From Synechococcus sp. CCY 9618 (GTDB lineage: Bacteria > Cyanobacteriota > Cyanobacteriia > PCC-6307 > Cyanobiaceae), in the NCBI RefSeq assembly GCF_019038415.1, contig NZ_JAFKRG010000048.1, forward strand, positions 1-64,000: DNA of 64,000 bases, written 5' to 3'. This document shows, one piece after another, positions 1 to 8,664 of the stretch. The notes under the pieces are model-generated. The model had not been told where the DNA came from, ran no database searches, and saw only the letters and a program-made list of their open reading frames with translations. The translations under genes were made by a program, and so were the position numbers. Each line of letters begins with the position of its first letter. The stretch's first letter is position 1.

Positions 1-18
1 GGGCGAAGAGCGGCCTTA

Positions 19-74
19 TTGCGAATGGCTCTCAACCTAAACGCCCCACCGCCCCTTTTGCAAGCGATTCTCAA
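19..74. promoter_or_regulatory. Pair of inverted 17-bp operator-like boxes
   Basis: Positions 19-35 on the plus strand and 58-74 on the minus strand both fit TTGNGAATNGCTNNCAA and agree at 13 of 17 bases. The boxes face each other with centres 39 bp apart. The TGAGAAT half resembles half-sites of Fur/Zur-family operators, which is inference. They could control the gene starting at 132 or a leftward gene beyond the window edge. Confidence 0.4.
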
Positions 75-131
75 TAGCAGCTGGTGGTTGCGAAGGGGTG
101 GTCGGCCCACCGACCTCTCTAGCCTTTCCCC

Positions 132-671
132 ATGACCCGGCCATCCATCCACCAGGTTCCCGATGGCAGCAGGCTGCTGGCGCTCGAGCGCCGCGCCCGG
201 CAGGACGGCACGGGACTGGAACGGGCCGATCTGATCGGCTCCTGGCGTCTCGAACAGGTGTGGTCCAGGGGGCGTCAACGGCCGGCCCTGGTGAGCGCGG
301 CTCTGCTGCGAGGCCTGGCGGCCCGCCTGCAGCTCTTCCCCGAGGCGAGCGAGGGCGGACTCGTGCTGATCAACAGCGTGTGTTTCGGTGGCCTGGAGCT
401 GCGGTTTCTGGGGCGGGGCCGGCTCCAGGGTCGGCGTCCGCTGCTGATGTTCGGCTTCGACCGTGTGCAGGTGAGGCTGGCCGGCAGGGTGCTGATCGAC
501 CGGTCCCTTTCCCCGCCTGCGCCCCGCCGGATGCCCTTCTTCGCTCTGATCGGGACAGCCCGGCCTGCCGCTTCCGCGCCAGTCGAACCGCCTGGATGGC
601 TGGCGGCCCGCGGGCGGGGCGGAGGCCTGGCCCTGTGGTGCCTGGAGGCGCCAGGACCCGAAGAGACTTAA
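132..671 (+). CDS. Conserved hypothetical protein, lipocalin/PAP-fibrillin-like
   Basis: A soluble protein of 179 residues without signal peptide or membrane segment. It opens with a charged helix, then LIGSWRLEQVW near residue 34, a pattern seen in lipocalin-like and plastid-lipid-associated (fibrillin) beta-barrels, followed by alternating hydrophobic strands and a conserved-looking PFFALI segment near residue 134. The family link is inference from pattern only. The next gene starts 7 nt downstream, so the two are probably co-transcribed. The ATG is the first good start after the paired boxes at 19-74. Confidence 0.6.
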   Translation: MTRPSIHQVPDGSRLLALERRARQDGTGLERADLIGSWRLEQVWSRGRQRPALVSAALLRGLAARLQLFPEASEGGLVLINSVCFGGLELRFLGRGRLQGRRPLLMFGFDRVQVRLAGRVLIDRSLSPPAPRRMPFFALIGTARPAASAPVEPPGWLAARGRGGGLALWCLEAPGPEET

Positions 672-678
672 TCTGCCA

Positions 679-1422
679 TTGAGTCAAACTGAACCTAAGC
701 TGAAAGCACTTCTGTCGGTCCGCCTTCCCGTGCACGCCACCATCTCCGCCCCTGCGGCCGTCGAGCCGACGGCCCCAGGCCCGTTCCCGGACGCCCCCAG
801 TCCTTTCCAGGCCTGGCTCATGGTCCGCTCGACCGACGGCACTCTCCCTGGACTGCCCGGAAACCTGCGGAGTGCCTACGAGGGGAACGACCCCGCCAGG
901 CTTCCGGTCTTCATGGCCCATCGCTGGCATGAGCATGTGAATGCGGAGGCCACCGACAGGCTCCAACAGGCTGCCCTTGAAGAACAGCGCCAGAAGGAGG
1001 CTGCGTTCCACCGCCTTCTCGGTCTCGACGCCAGCGGCGACGACGGCCTGGCCCTGGCCTTGGGCCGGGCCATCGACGGCTCCCTGCTGGCCTGCCGTTG
1101 TTCGCTGCAGCTTCGTACCCGTCCGATGGGCGACGGGCGCAGGGGATTCCGCCTTGAGCTCTGTGACGCTCCCGTCGCTTCCCCGTCACCGACCGGAGCG
1201 TCCGGTGCCCCGGTGGAGACGCTCAAGCAGATCGACCTTCCCTCCCGGGAGGAGGCCAGAGCGGTCATGACCGCGGTCCATCAGGTGCTGGCAGCGGCAG
1301 GATGTCCGGTTGATGCTGACGAGCAGCTCTTTCATCTGGAGGGGTCCGGGCTGGTGGCCCTGATGGCCATCCTTGAGAGGCTGGCCCTGCCCAGGAGCGG
1401 CTCCGAAGACCTCGACCCCTGA
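679..1422 (+). CDS. Hypothetical protein, cyanobacterial
   Basis: I do not recognise this 247-residue protein. The TTG at 679 gives the longest form; an in-frame ATG at 820 (residue 48) would remove a Pro/Ala-rich, poorly ordered N-terminus and leave a 200-residue protein starting just before RSTDGTLPG. The central part (residues 85-120) is a charged helix; residues 190-245 look alpha-helical. No signal peptide or membrane span is visible. It follows the gene ending at 671 by 7 nt and is likely in the same transcript. Confidence 0.55.
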   Translation: MSQTEPKLKALLSVRLPVHATISAPAAVEPTAPGPFPDAPSPFQAWLMVRSTDGTLPGLPGNLRSAYEGNDPARLPVFMAHRWHEHVNAEATDRLQQAALEEQRQKEAAFHRLLGLDASGDDGLALALGRAIDGSLLACRCSLQLRTRPMGDGRRGFRLELCDAPVASPSPTGASGAPVETLKQIDLPSREEARAVMTAVHQVLAAAGCPVDADEQLFHLEGSGLVALMAILERLALPRSGSEDLDP

Positions 1423-1434
1423 GGCCCGGCTTCC

Positions 1435-2295
1435 TCAGGCCACCCCGTGGGAACGGAACCAGGCCAGCAACCGCCGCCAGCCGTCAGTCGCCGCCTCGGC
1501 CCTGTAGCTGGGCCGGTAATCAGCGTTGAACCCATGGGGAGCCTCTGGATAGATCACGATCCGGCTGGGGCTCCCGGCGGCCTGAAGGGCCTCCTGCATC
1601 CGCGTCACCGTCGCCAGGGGAATGCCGTCATCACGGCCGCCGTACAGGCCCAGCACCGGGGCCTTGAGCCGGGGGACCAGATCCACGGGCGCGCTGGGTT
1701 GGAGAGGGGGCCGGTTGCCCTCCAGGCGTCCGTACCAGGCCACCCCTGCCTTCAGGGCCGGATTGTGGGCGGCGTACAGCCAGGTGATCCGGCCCCCCCA
1801 GCAGAAGCCGGTGATCCCGAGTCTGCCCGCGTCCCCTCCGCCCTGGCGGGACGCCCAGGAGACCGTGGCATCCAGGTCGTCCATCACCTGGCCATCGGGA
1901 ACCCTTGCCACCACCGGCAGGATGGCCTCGATCGATGCCAGCCGACTCACGTCTCCCTGGCGCTCGAACAGGCTGGGGGCGATGGCCAGATAGCCGGCTT
2001 GGGCCAGGCGTCGGCAGATGTCCCGGATGTGGGCATGGACGCCGAAGATCTCGGACGCCACCAGCACCACCGGAAAGGGCCCGGCAGCGCTGGGTCGGGC
2101 CCGGTAGGCGGGGATCGAGCTGTCGCCCACCGGGATCCGCACGGTTCCAGCCGTCAGGCCGGTCGTTCCGGTGGTGATGGTGGAAGCGCTGATCGGTCGC
2201 ACGGCCAGGGCGAATCCCGCACCGAGACTGCCGAGCAGCAGATCCCGGCGCCTGATCCCACGGGTCGCTGGGGCGGTGAAGGGTTCGTCCTGCAT
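1435..2295 (-). CDS. Dienelactone hydrolase family protein, Tat-exported
   Basis: An alpha/beta hydrolase of the dienelactone hydrolase family (286 residues). The nucleophile is Cys165 in GFCWGG; the other expected residues are Glu82 (SEIFG), Asp222/223 (GGRDDG) and His254 (APHGF), so the Cys-Asp-His triad is complete. Residues 13-35 carry a twin-arginine signal (RRRDLLLG then a hydrophobic stretch), indicating export to the periplasm. Many proteins of this family hydrolyse esters or lactones of unknown physiological identity. It converges with the gene ending at 1422, leaving 12 nt. Confidence 0.85.
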   Translation of the reverse strand: MQDEPFTAPATRGIRRRDLLLGSLGAGFALAVRPISASTITTGTTGLTAGTVRIPVGDSSIPAYRARPSAAGPFPVVLVASEIFGVHAHIRDICRRLAQAGYLAIAPSLFERQGDVSRLASIEAILPVVARVPDGQVMDDLDATVSWASRQGGGDAGRLGITGFCWGGRITWLYAAHNPALKAGVAWYGRLEGNRPPLQPSAPVDLVPRLKAPVLGLYGGRDDGIPLATVTRMQEALQAAGSPSRIVIYPEAPHGFNADYRPSYRAEAATDGWRRLLAWFRSHGVA

Positions 2296-2362
2296 GGCCT
2301 CGACGCCGATGGAACGTTTCGGGATGGTAATCAGCCCGATTCAGCCGGCGCGGCGGCGTCGC

Positions 2363-2968
2363 TCAGGGCGCCTCCGGCTCCCCGGGCTTCTGCACACGCT
2401 CGAGGTTGGAGCCCAGATCGGATTCCAGAAAGGAATTCACCACGTTTCCCATACCGCTGAGTCCCTCGAGGGCCGACTGCAGCGCCGGCAGGCTGATGGC
2501 CAGATCGTCGTTGGGGTAGGCGCGCAGGAACCCCACCGCCGAGAGGGTTCCCTCGCCGGACCGGATCCCCAGGATGGTGGCGGAACGCAGGGCCACCACG
2601 CCGACAGCCGGTGCCTTGAGGGGATAAAGGATGGTGGAGAGCCGCTCCAGGGCGGACTCCCCGAAGCGGGTGCTCATCAGACGGGTGGTCAGCACCAGCG
2701 GCAGGGGCACCTTGCGGCTGAGCAGCTTGCCGATCTCCTCAGGGTTCTGGCCGCCGATGCGCAGGGCATCGCCGAGCAGTCCCACGGCCACCCCCGTGCT
2801 GGCCAGCCGTTCCAGATCGGCGACGGGGATCGAGCGTCGAAAGGCTCCGCTGACGAAGACCACCTGCTCGGCGGCCTCCCCCGGCGCCCCCCCCAGGGCC
2901 AGCGCCGCCGCAATCATCAGTCCCGGCCACCGCGGGCTGGGGGTGCCGTCGAAGGTTGGACGGGGCAT
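2363..2968 (-). CDS. DUF1400 domain protein, exported
   Basis: A stand-alone copy of the DUF1400 domain found at the N-terminus of cyanobacterial alpha/beta hydrolases, here without the hydrolase part. The ATG at 2968 puts a signal peptide ending in GEAAEQ at the N-terminus; a TTG at 3001 would overlap the preceding gene by 13 nt but is less convincing. The body matches the N-terminal half of the protein encoded upstream (2989-4533) in layout: a beta strand after the cleavage site, a helical stretch ending in LLSRKVPL, and a strand with FLRAYPNDDLAI. The two genes probably arose by duplication and sit in one operon. Confidence 0.65.
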   Translation of the reverse strand: MPRPTFDGTPSPRWPGLMIAAALALGGAPGEAAEQVVFVSGAFRRSIPVADLERLASTGVAVGLLGDALRIGGQNPEEIGKLLSRKVPLPLVLTTRLMSTRFGESALERLSTILYPLKAPAVGVVALRSATILGIRSGEGTLSAVGFLRAYPNDDLAISLPALQSALEGLSGMGNVVNSFLESDLGSNLERVQKPGEPEAP

Positions 2969-2988
2969 CGGGTCGGTGGGGGGCGGAT

Positions 2989-4533
2989 TCAGGGTTCCCA
3001 ACTCTGGAGCCGGTCGGAGACATCGCTCATGGGCAGGGTGTCATCTCCCCAGCCGTCCGGGGGCAGCAGGGCGGGGGCCCCGGGACCCGGCGCCACGGCC
3101 GGGCCGGCGGCGAAGGCCCCGTTCACCCACCCCAGCAGCAACCCGCGCAGCGGTCCTCCTCCCGCGTCATAAGGGGAGCCGAGGTTGAAGTGGTCGCCCC
3201 CCCGCACCAGCACCAGCCGGTGTCCATCCCCGCTGCGTCGCTGGTGGCGGGCCATCGGCTTGATCGCCTCGGGGATCGGGGGCACCACCCAGTCGCGGCT
3301 GCCACTCACCACCAGGGCCCGAGCCTGCATGGAGCTGCCGGATTCCGCATCGAAGAGCAGGGCCATGGGGGGGCTCACCGCCACCACAGCCTTCACCCGT
3401 GGATCGGCCAGGCCCGCCTGGTCGGCGGAGGACAGGAAGCTGCACTGCAGGACCCAGCTGAGGTTCCTGTCAGGGTCCTGAAGATCCTGACAACGCCGCT
3501 GCAGCTGGCGGGAGCTGGGTTTGGCGCCCGCCAGCTGCAGGGCGGTGGCAGCCCCCCAGGACTGGCCCAGAACGACGACACTGTCGGTGTGCAGGCCAGG
3601 GGGAAGGGGAAGCCGGCCGGCTGCCGTCGCATCGATCAGGGCCGACACGTCGAGGGGCCTCAGACGCAGTTCCGCAGGGCCGGGCGGGGGCACCGTTCCG
3701 GAGAGCATCGCCTGTTGCTGCTCGGAGTCACTGCCCGGATGGCGCGGCAGCAACACCACGTAGCCATGGCTGGCAAGGTGGCGGGCCCAACCCTCGAAGC
3801 TCTCGGGCCCGTCCCAGAGACCATGGGAGATGATCACCAGCCGGCCGCTCGCCCCCTGCTCCGGACGGATCACCACCAGACCCAGGGGCTCGGCCCTGTA
3901 GGGCACGGGCAGGCTGAAAGGGGCCCGCTCCACCGGAGAGGGACCGGGGCTGCTCAGGGCCTGGCTGGCATGGGCCGGGGGGATTTCCGCCAGCAGCCGA
4001 TCGGCCGGCCTGAGCTGGTTGTTCAGCCGGTTGAGCAGAAACAGCCCTTTCTCCAGATCCACCGTGGCGGTGCAGCCCGGCAGGGACCTGAGCACGCCCA
4101 GCATGGTCAGGGGGCCTTCCCGGGCGGCCCGGTCCAGGGCGGCGGAGACCTGCTCGCCGGAAAGGTCGACCGGCAGTCCGTCGACGCCACCGAGGGAGGA
4201 GAGCAGCAACAGGGCCTGCTGGGCCAGGGGGGATCCGGCCGACTGACTGACCACGGCCCGGGTCTGCAGCGGCAGGGGAGCGTTGAACAGGCCGACGATC
4301 CTGCGGCCGACGGCCCCATCGCTGGCACGGTTCAGCTCTGCCAGATCACTGCTGCCGGTGAGCAGGCCCCGGGGCTCGCTGAGTTCGTCCAGCCGGATGG
4401 TGAACGTGGTCTCCACCAGGGGAATCTGCAGCTCGATCTGCTCCAGCGCGCGGGCCGGAGCGGCGACGGCGACCGCCAGGGCCACCAGCGACAGCGCTGC
4501 GATGACTGGCGTCGCCGGGCCCTGTTGAGGCAT
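2989..4533 (-). CDS. DUF1400/alpha-beta hydrolase, exported
   Basis: A secreted hydrolase of about 514 residues. The N-terminal signal peptide ends near PARALEQ; residues 30-190 are the DUF1400 domain; the C-terminal part is an alpha/beta hydrolase with an oxyanion-type IISHGLWD motif, the nucleophile elbow GQSWGAA (Ser), an Asp in SGSRDWV and a His in RGGDHFNL. The ATG at 4533 is preferred to the GTG at 4593, which overlaps the nrtD stop. The natural substrate is unknown. It lies 56 nt after nrtD on the same strand, so some read-through from the nitrate operon is possible. Confidence 0.75.
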   Translation of the reverse strand: MPQQGPATPVIAALSLVALAVAVAAPARALEQIELQIPLVETTFTIRLDELSEPRGLLTGSSDLAELNRASDGAVGRRIVGLFNAPLPLQTRAVVSQSAGSPLAQQALLLLSSLGGVDGLPVDLSGEQVSAALDRAAREGPLTMLGVLRSLPGCTATVDLEKGLFLLNRLNNQLRPADRLLAEIPPAHASQALSSPGPSPVERAPFSLPVPYRAEPLGLVVIRPEQGASGRLVIISHGLWDGPESFEGWARHLASHGYVVLLPRHPGSDSEQQQAMLSGTVPPPGPAELRLRPLDVSALIDATAAGRLPLPPGLHTDSVVVLGQSWGAATALQLAGAKPSSRQLQRRCQDLQDPDRNLSWVLQCSFLSSADQAGLADPRVKAVVAVSPPMALLFDAESGSSMQARALVVSGSRDWVVPPIPEAIKPMARHQRRSGDGHRLVLVRGGDHFNLGSPYDAGGGPLRGLLLGWVNGAFAAGPAVAPGPGAPALLPPDGWGDDTLPMSDVSDRLQSWEP

Positions 4534-4589
4534 GGGGGTCTCGGGACAGGGCCGAATCCTGACAGATCCGGCCGGCCCTCGTTCAGACC

Positions 4590-5435
4590 TCACTCCACAT
4601 CGTCGTGGGCGAAGCGGTTGTAGAGGAAGTCGAGGGCGGTGTTGCGCAGTTCGTAGTACTTCGGGTCTTCCATGATGTCCTCCCGGTTGCGGGGCCGGGG
4701 AAAGTCGATGGGCATCACCTCGCCGATCGAGGCGGCCGGGCCATTGGTCATCATCACCAGCCGATCGGCGAGGAACAGGGCCTCATCGATGTCGTGGGTG
4801 ATCATCAGCACGGTGCATTTCTGGGTGTTCCAGATCTGCAGCAGCTCCTCCTGCAGCTCCTCCTTGGTGATGGCGTCCAGGGCCCCGAAGGGTTCATCGA
4901 GGATCAGCACCTCCGGGCGGATGGCCAGGGCCCGGGCAATGGCCACCCGCTGCTTCATGCCCCCGGAAAGCTGGGTGATCCGCTTGTCGCTGGCCTTGTC
5001 CAGGCCCACCATCGCCAGGTGCTCCATGGCGATCTCCCGTTTCTCCCGTTCGGGAAGGTTCGGCTTCACCGCGTCGATGGCCAGATGGACGTTTTCGTAG
5101 GCCGTCATCCAGGGCAGCAGGGCATAGCCCTGGAAGACCACCATGCGATCCGGGCCGGGCTTCTCGATCGGCACGCCGTTGAGCAGCACCTGGCCGGAGG
5201 TCGGCCTGGAGAAGCCGGACACCATGTTCAGCAGGGTGGATTTACCGCAACCGGAGTGACCGATGACGCAGATGAACTCCCCCTGCTCGACCTGCAGGTT
5301 GATGTTCTCCAGCACCGGATAGGGACCGGTGGGGGTGGGGTACACCTTGCCCAGCCCCTCAAAGCGCAGCAGGGGCTGGGGAGGGGAGGGGATGTCGATG
5401 GGTGGGGCCGGGGTGGCTGGGGCGATGGTGGTCAT
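4590..5435 (-). CDS. nrtD: Nitrate ABC transporter ATP-binding protein NrtD
   Basis: The second ATPase subunit of the cyanobacterial nitrate/nitrite importer, working with NrtC on the cytoplasmic face of the NrtB channel. Walker [10 protein letters not shown] is at residues 59-67, the signature LSGG at 156-159 and Walker B LILDEP at 177-182, with the switch His in MITHDIDEA. The 281-residue length is normal. The Pro-rich first 22 residues are an extension before the ATPase core. It is the last gene of nrtABCD, 85 nt after nrtC. Confidence 0.95.
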   Translation of the reverse strand: MTTIAPATPAPPIDIPSPPQPLLRFEGLGKVYPTPTGPYPVLENINLQVEQGEFICVIGHSGCGKSTLLNMVSGFSRPTSGQVLLNGVPIEKPGPDRMVVFQGYALLPWMTAYENVHLAIDAVKPNLPEREKREIAMEHLAMVGLDKASDKRITQLSGGMKQRVAIARALAIRPEVLILDEPFGALDAITKEELQEELLQIWNTQKCTVLMITHDIDEALFLADRLVMMTNGPAASIGEVMPIDFPRPRNREDIMEDPKYYELRNTALDFLYNRFAHDDVE

Positions 5436-5520
5436 GGGGTGGGGATGCGAGTGGGGGGGAGGAGCAGGCGACGGCTCGGCAGGCGGTGACTGGGTCGGTG
5501 CTGGCTCGGCCGGTGCTGGT

Positions 5521-7518
5521 TCAGACGGCCATGGCGCGGGGCTGGCCGATGGGGATTTCGGCGATGCTGAAATCGCGGTGAACCGAGACGTCGTTGAGGT
5601 AAGCGATCGGGTCCTCGGGGTTGAAGGGACGGCCGTCGAACAGCTCGATCCCCTGGCGCTGGTAGCTCACGTCCTCCAGGCCCAGTTCCCGGGCGGCGGT
5701 GCTGAACACCCCCACGCTGCAGACCCTCTCCAGGATCTCCACGTAGTTGCGGGGGAAGGGGATCTCGGCCCAGCGGGCCAGCTGGGTGAGGATCCAGAGG
5801 TGTTCGCTGCGGCTGGGGCGGTTCAACCCCGCGCCGAAGAACAGATGGTGGGGTTCGCCGTGGGGGGCGAAGGCGCCCGATTCGCCGGGCTGGCCGCTGA
5901 AGCGGATCAGGTCGGCGTTGATGCCCAGGTAGCGGCGGTCGCTGAGCAGTTCGCCCATCTCAGGCCAGTGGGCCGGATCGGCGCAGTAGCGGCAGGCCTC
6001 GAGCAGGGCCTTGGTGAGGGCGATGTGGGTGTTGGGGTAGGCCTGGGCCCAGTCCTCGCGGGCGCCGAGCACCTTGCCGGGGTGGCCCGACCAGATCTCC
6101 AGGTCCCCCACGATCGGCACGCCGTGGCCGGAGCGGGCGGCCCGGAAGTTCCAGGGTTCGCCGATGCAGTAGCCGTCGATGGATCCGTCCTTGAGGTCGG
6201 CCAGCATCTGGGCCGGCGGCAGGGTCTGCAGGTGCACGTCCCGGTCGGGATCGATGCCGTTGGCCGCCAGCCAGTAGCGCAGCAGCAGGTTGTGCATCGA
6301 GGCGGGATGGACGATGCCGATCCGGTGCGGCTCCCGCTCGTGGCTGCCCAGCCAGGCGCGGTAGTCCTCGACCGTGGTCACTCCCTGTTCCGCCAGCCGG
6401 CGGGCCAGGGTCACCTCGTTGCCGTTGCGGCTGATGGTGAGGGCGGTGACGATCGGCAGCGGTTCGCCGCCGTGGCCGCCGGCCGTCATCCAGGTGGGCA
6501 TGCCCGAGGGCATCATCGCCGCGTCGAGGGTGCGGTCCACCAGGCCGTCGAGCACCCCCCGCCAGCTGGTCTCGCGCACCAGCTGCACGTCGTCGAGGCC
6601 GTGCTTGGCGAAGAAGCCCTTGGCTTCGGCCACCGCCAGGGGCGCGCAGGCGGCCAGGGGGATGAAGCCCAGATCCAGGTTCACCTTCTCCAGGCCGTGG
6701 CGGGCCAGCACCTTGTGGGGCCGGGCCTGCCACTGCTTGACCCGCTTCTGGCGGTTGAGGAAGTAGATGATCTCCGAGCGCAGGCTGTAGTAGCTCGGGT
6801 GGTGCACCACCGTGAGGCGCTGGCGGGGCCGGGGGATGTCCACCTCAAGGATGCCGCCGATCTTTGAGCCCGGTCCGTTGGTGAGCATGACGATGCGGTC
6901 GGAGAGCAGCACCGCCTCGTCCACGTCGTGGGTGACCATCACCGCGGTGAGCGCGTGCTCATTGCAGATCTGCATCAGCTTTTCCTGCAGATTGCCCCGG
7001 GTGAGGGCATCGAGGGCGCCGAAGGGTTCATCCAGCAGCAGCAGCTTCGGCTTGATCGCCAGGGCCCGGGCGATGGCCACCCGCTGGCGCATGCCCCCGG
7101 AGAGCTGGGCAGGCAGCTTGGTGCCGGCCTGGCCCAGCCCCACCATCTCCAGGTGCTCATCGATCACGGCGTCCTTCTCAGAGCGGCCCAGATCGGGCAT
7201 CACCTCATCCACCGCAAGGGCGATGTTTTGGCGCACCGTGAGCCAGGGCAGCAGGGAATAGTTCTGGAACACGACCATCTTGTCGGGCCCGGGGCGCTTG
7301 ACCGTCTCCCCTTCCAGCAGCACGGTGCCGCCGGTGGGCAGATCAAGCCCGGCGATCATGTTGAGCAGGGTGGACTTGCCGCATCCGGAGTGGCCGATCA
7401 GGGAGATGAATTCCCCCTTGCGGATCTCTAGGTCGATCCCCTTGAGGGCCAGATAGTGGCCCCCACCGGTGAGGGGGAAGTCCTTTTCGATGTTCTGGAC
7501 TTCAACGAGTGCGGTCAT
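5521..7518 (-). CDS. nrtC: Nitrate ABC transporter NrtC, ATPase fused to NrtA-like domain
   Basis: Residues 1-250 are an ABC ATPase (Walker [10 protein letters not shown] at 42-50, LSGGMRQ near 140, Walker B LLLLDEP) and residues about 275-650 resemble the nitrate-binding protein NrtA, including a WRGVLDGL segment and a C-terminal DGRPFNPEDPIAYLN motif shared with NrtA. In other cyanobacteria this C-terminal domain is regulatory and makes transport sensitive to ammonium or nitrogen status (family knowledge). Length (665 residues) is typical. A 27-nt gap separates it from the small ORF upstream. Confidence 0.95.
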   Translation of the reverse strand: MTALVEVQNIEKDFPLTGGGHYLALKGIDLEIRKGEFISLIGHSGCGKSTLLNMIAGLDLPTGGTVLLEGETVKRPGPDKMVVFQNYSLLPWLTVRQNIALAVDEVMPDLGRSEKDAVIDEHLEMVGLGQAGTKLPAQLSGGMRQRVAIARALAIKPKLLLLDEPFGALDALTRGNLQEKLMQICNEHALTAVMVTHDVDEAVLLSDRIVMLTNGPGSKIGGILEVDIPRPRQRLTVVHHPSYYSLRSEIIYFLNRQKRVKQWQARPHKVLARHGLEKVNLDLGFIPLAACAPLAVAEAKGFFAKHGLDDVQLVRETSWRGVLDGLVDRTLDAAMMPSGMPTWMTAGGHGGEPLPIVTALTISRNGNEVTLARRLAEQGVTTVEDYRAWLGSHEREPHRIGIVHPASMHNLLLRYWLAANGIDPDRDVHLQTLPPAQMLADLKDGSIDGYCIGEPWNFRAARSGHGVPIVGDLEIWSGHPGKVLGAREDWAQAYPNTHIALTKALLEACRYCADPAHWPEMGELLSDRRYLGINADLIRFSGQPGESGAFAPHGEPHHLFFGAGLNRPSRSEHLWILTQLARWAEIPFPRNYVEILERVCSVGVFSTAARELGLEDVSYQRQGIELFDGRPFNPEDPIAYLNDVSVHRDFSIAEIPIGQPRAMAV

Positions 7519-7545
7519 GGCAGATCACTGTTGGGCGAGGTGAAA

Positions 7546-7722
7546 TCACTTGCGTGAGAGATAGAAGAAGCCGAAGGCCAGCACCATCACGGTCATCAGC
7601 GAGAAGCGGACCAGCAGGAAACGGATCACGTTGCGCCGGTCGTTCATCCAGGCGTCGAGGGGAGCCTGCAGGGCGCCGAGGGCCCGGAGGGAGGGATGCA
7701 GCATCGGGGTGACCCGGCTCAC
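7546..7722 (-). CDS. Small single-span membrane protein inside the nrt operon
   Basis: A 58-residue ORF between nrtB and nrtC. Its GTG start (7720-7722) overlaps the nrtB stop as GTGA, a classic translational-coupling arrangement; an internal ATG at 7704 gives a 52-residue form. The protein has a polar N-terminal half with a WMNDRRN segment, then one hydrophobic helix (FLLVRFSLMTVMVLAFGFFYL) and the C-terminus LSRK, so a cytoplasmic N-terminus and one membrane span are likely. I know no named nrt component of this kind. It could assemble with the transporter or modulate it; this is inference from position. Confidence 0.6.
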   Translation of the reverse strand: MSRVTPMLHPSLRALGALQAPLDAWMNDRRNVIRFLLVRFSLMTVMVLAFGFFYLSRK

Positions 7723-8546
7723 TGACCGGGGGAAATGCGCGACTGCAGCCAGGCCATCAGGCGATCCAGCAGCAGGCCCACGCCTCCGATCCAGACCACT
7801 GCCAGCACGATGTCGCTGACATAGTTCTGCTGGTAGGCATCCCAGATGAAGAAACCGATGCCCACGATGCCGCTCATCACGATTTCGGCGGCGATGATCG
7901 CCAACCAGGCCAGACCGATGGAGATCCGCAGGCCGGTGAAGATGTAGGGCAGAGCAGAGGGAATCAGAACCTTCAGGAAGAAGGTCTTTTTCGACATCTG
8001 CAGCACCAGGGCCACGTTGTGATAGTCCTGAGGGATCTGACGCACCCCTTCAGCGGTGTTGATCAGAATCGGCCAGACAGCGGTGATGAAGATCACGAAG
8101 ATCGCAGCGGGCTGGTTCTTCTGGAAGATCACCAGGGCGATCGGCACCCAGGCCAGGGGCGCCACCATGCGCAGGAACTGAAACAGGGGGTCAAAGGCCC
8201 GGTTGAGGGTCTTGTTGAGCCCCACGGCGATGCCGGCGCCGATCCCCACCACCGCGGCGAGCACATAGCCCTGGGCCACCCGGCCCAGGCTTGCCAGGGT
8301 CTGCCAGAAGAGACCTTTGTCGAGCCCGCCCCTGTCGTAGAAGGGATACAGGAGCAGCTCGCGGGTGCGGGTCTCGGTGAACAGGCTGAGGGGGCCGGGC
8401 AGGCGGGTGAGGCCGAGGCTGGCGCTCAGTTGCCAGGCCAGCAGGAAACCGAAGATGCCCAGCAGGGGAGGCAGGATCAGCTTGCGGTGGTGCTTCCACC
8501 AGAGCAGGGGTCCTGAACTGGAAGGAGTGGAGGCAGTGATCGTCAT
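7719..8546 (-). CDS. nrtB: Nitrate ABC transporter permease NrtB
   Basis: Inner-membrane channel subunit of the nitrate importer, BPD_transp_1 type, 275 residues from the ATG at 8546. Hydrophobic spans are visible near residues 20-40, 80-105, 120-145, 180-205 and 235-255. The cytoplasmic EAA-type loop lies around the GLRISIGLAWLAIIAAEIVMSGIVGIGF region (two segments, near 200-225). It follows nrtA after 118 nt that contain a strong hairpin, and its stop codon overlaps the start of the small ORF 7546-7722. Confidence 0.93.
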   Translation of the reverse strand: MTITASTPSSSGPLLWWKHHRKLILPPLLGIFGFLLAWQLSASLGLTRLPGPLSLFTETRTRELLLYPFYDRGGLDKGLFWQTLASLGRVAQGYVLAAVVGIGAGIAVGLNKTLNRAFDPLFQFLRMVAPLAWVPIALVIFQKNQPAAIFVIFITAVWPILINTAEGVRQIPQDYHNVALVLQMSKKTFFLKVLIPSALPYIFTGLRISIGLAWLAIIAAEIVMSGIVGIGFFIWDAYQQNYVSDIVLAVVWIGGVGLLLDRLMAWLQSRISPGQ

Positions 8547-8629
8547 GGACGTCGTCCTGGAAAAGAGTGGGGGAATCCGTTGGGGACCTGGCCCAGGGCC
8601 TTGGGGCCGGGGCCAGATCGGGGAGATGT

Positions 8630-8652
8630 GGGGCCGATGCAACATCGGCCCC
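8630..8652 (-). promoter_or_regulatory. Perfect 10-bp hairpin between nrtA and nrtB
   Basis: GGGGCCGATG at 8630-8639 and CATCGGCCCC at 8643-8652 form a perfect stem with a 3-nt loop, 12 nt after the nrtA stop. No U-run follows on the transcribed strand, so it is more likely a 3' stabiliser or partial attenuator than a full terminator. Such elements often raise the level of the binding-protein mRNA relative to the permease. Confidence 0.65.
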
Positions 8653-8664
8653 TGTGGAGAAGAA

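Noticed and set aside
98-682. 194-residue plus frame overlapping the first gene
   Set aside because: Out-of-frame shadow; composition dominated by Pro/Arg/Gly, no homology-like motifs, and the 132-671 frame has regular beta-sheet pattern.
5329-6867. Long plus frame of 512 residues over nrtC
   Set aside because: Antisense shadow of nrtC; the minus-strand frame has clear ABC and NrtA motifs.
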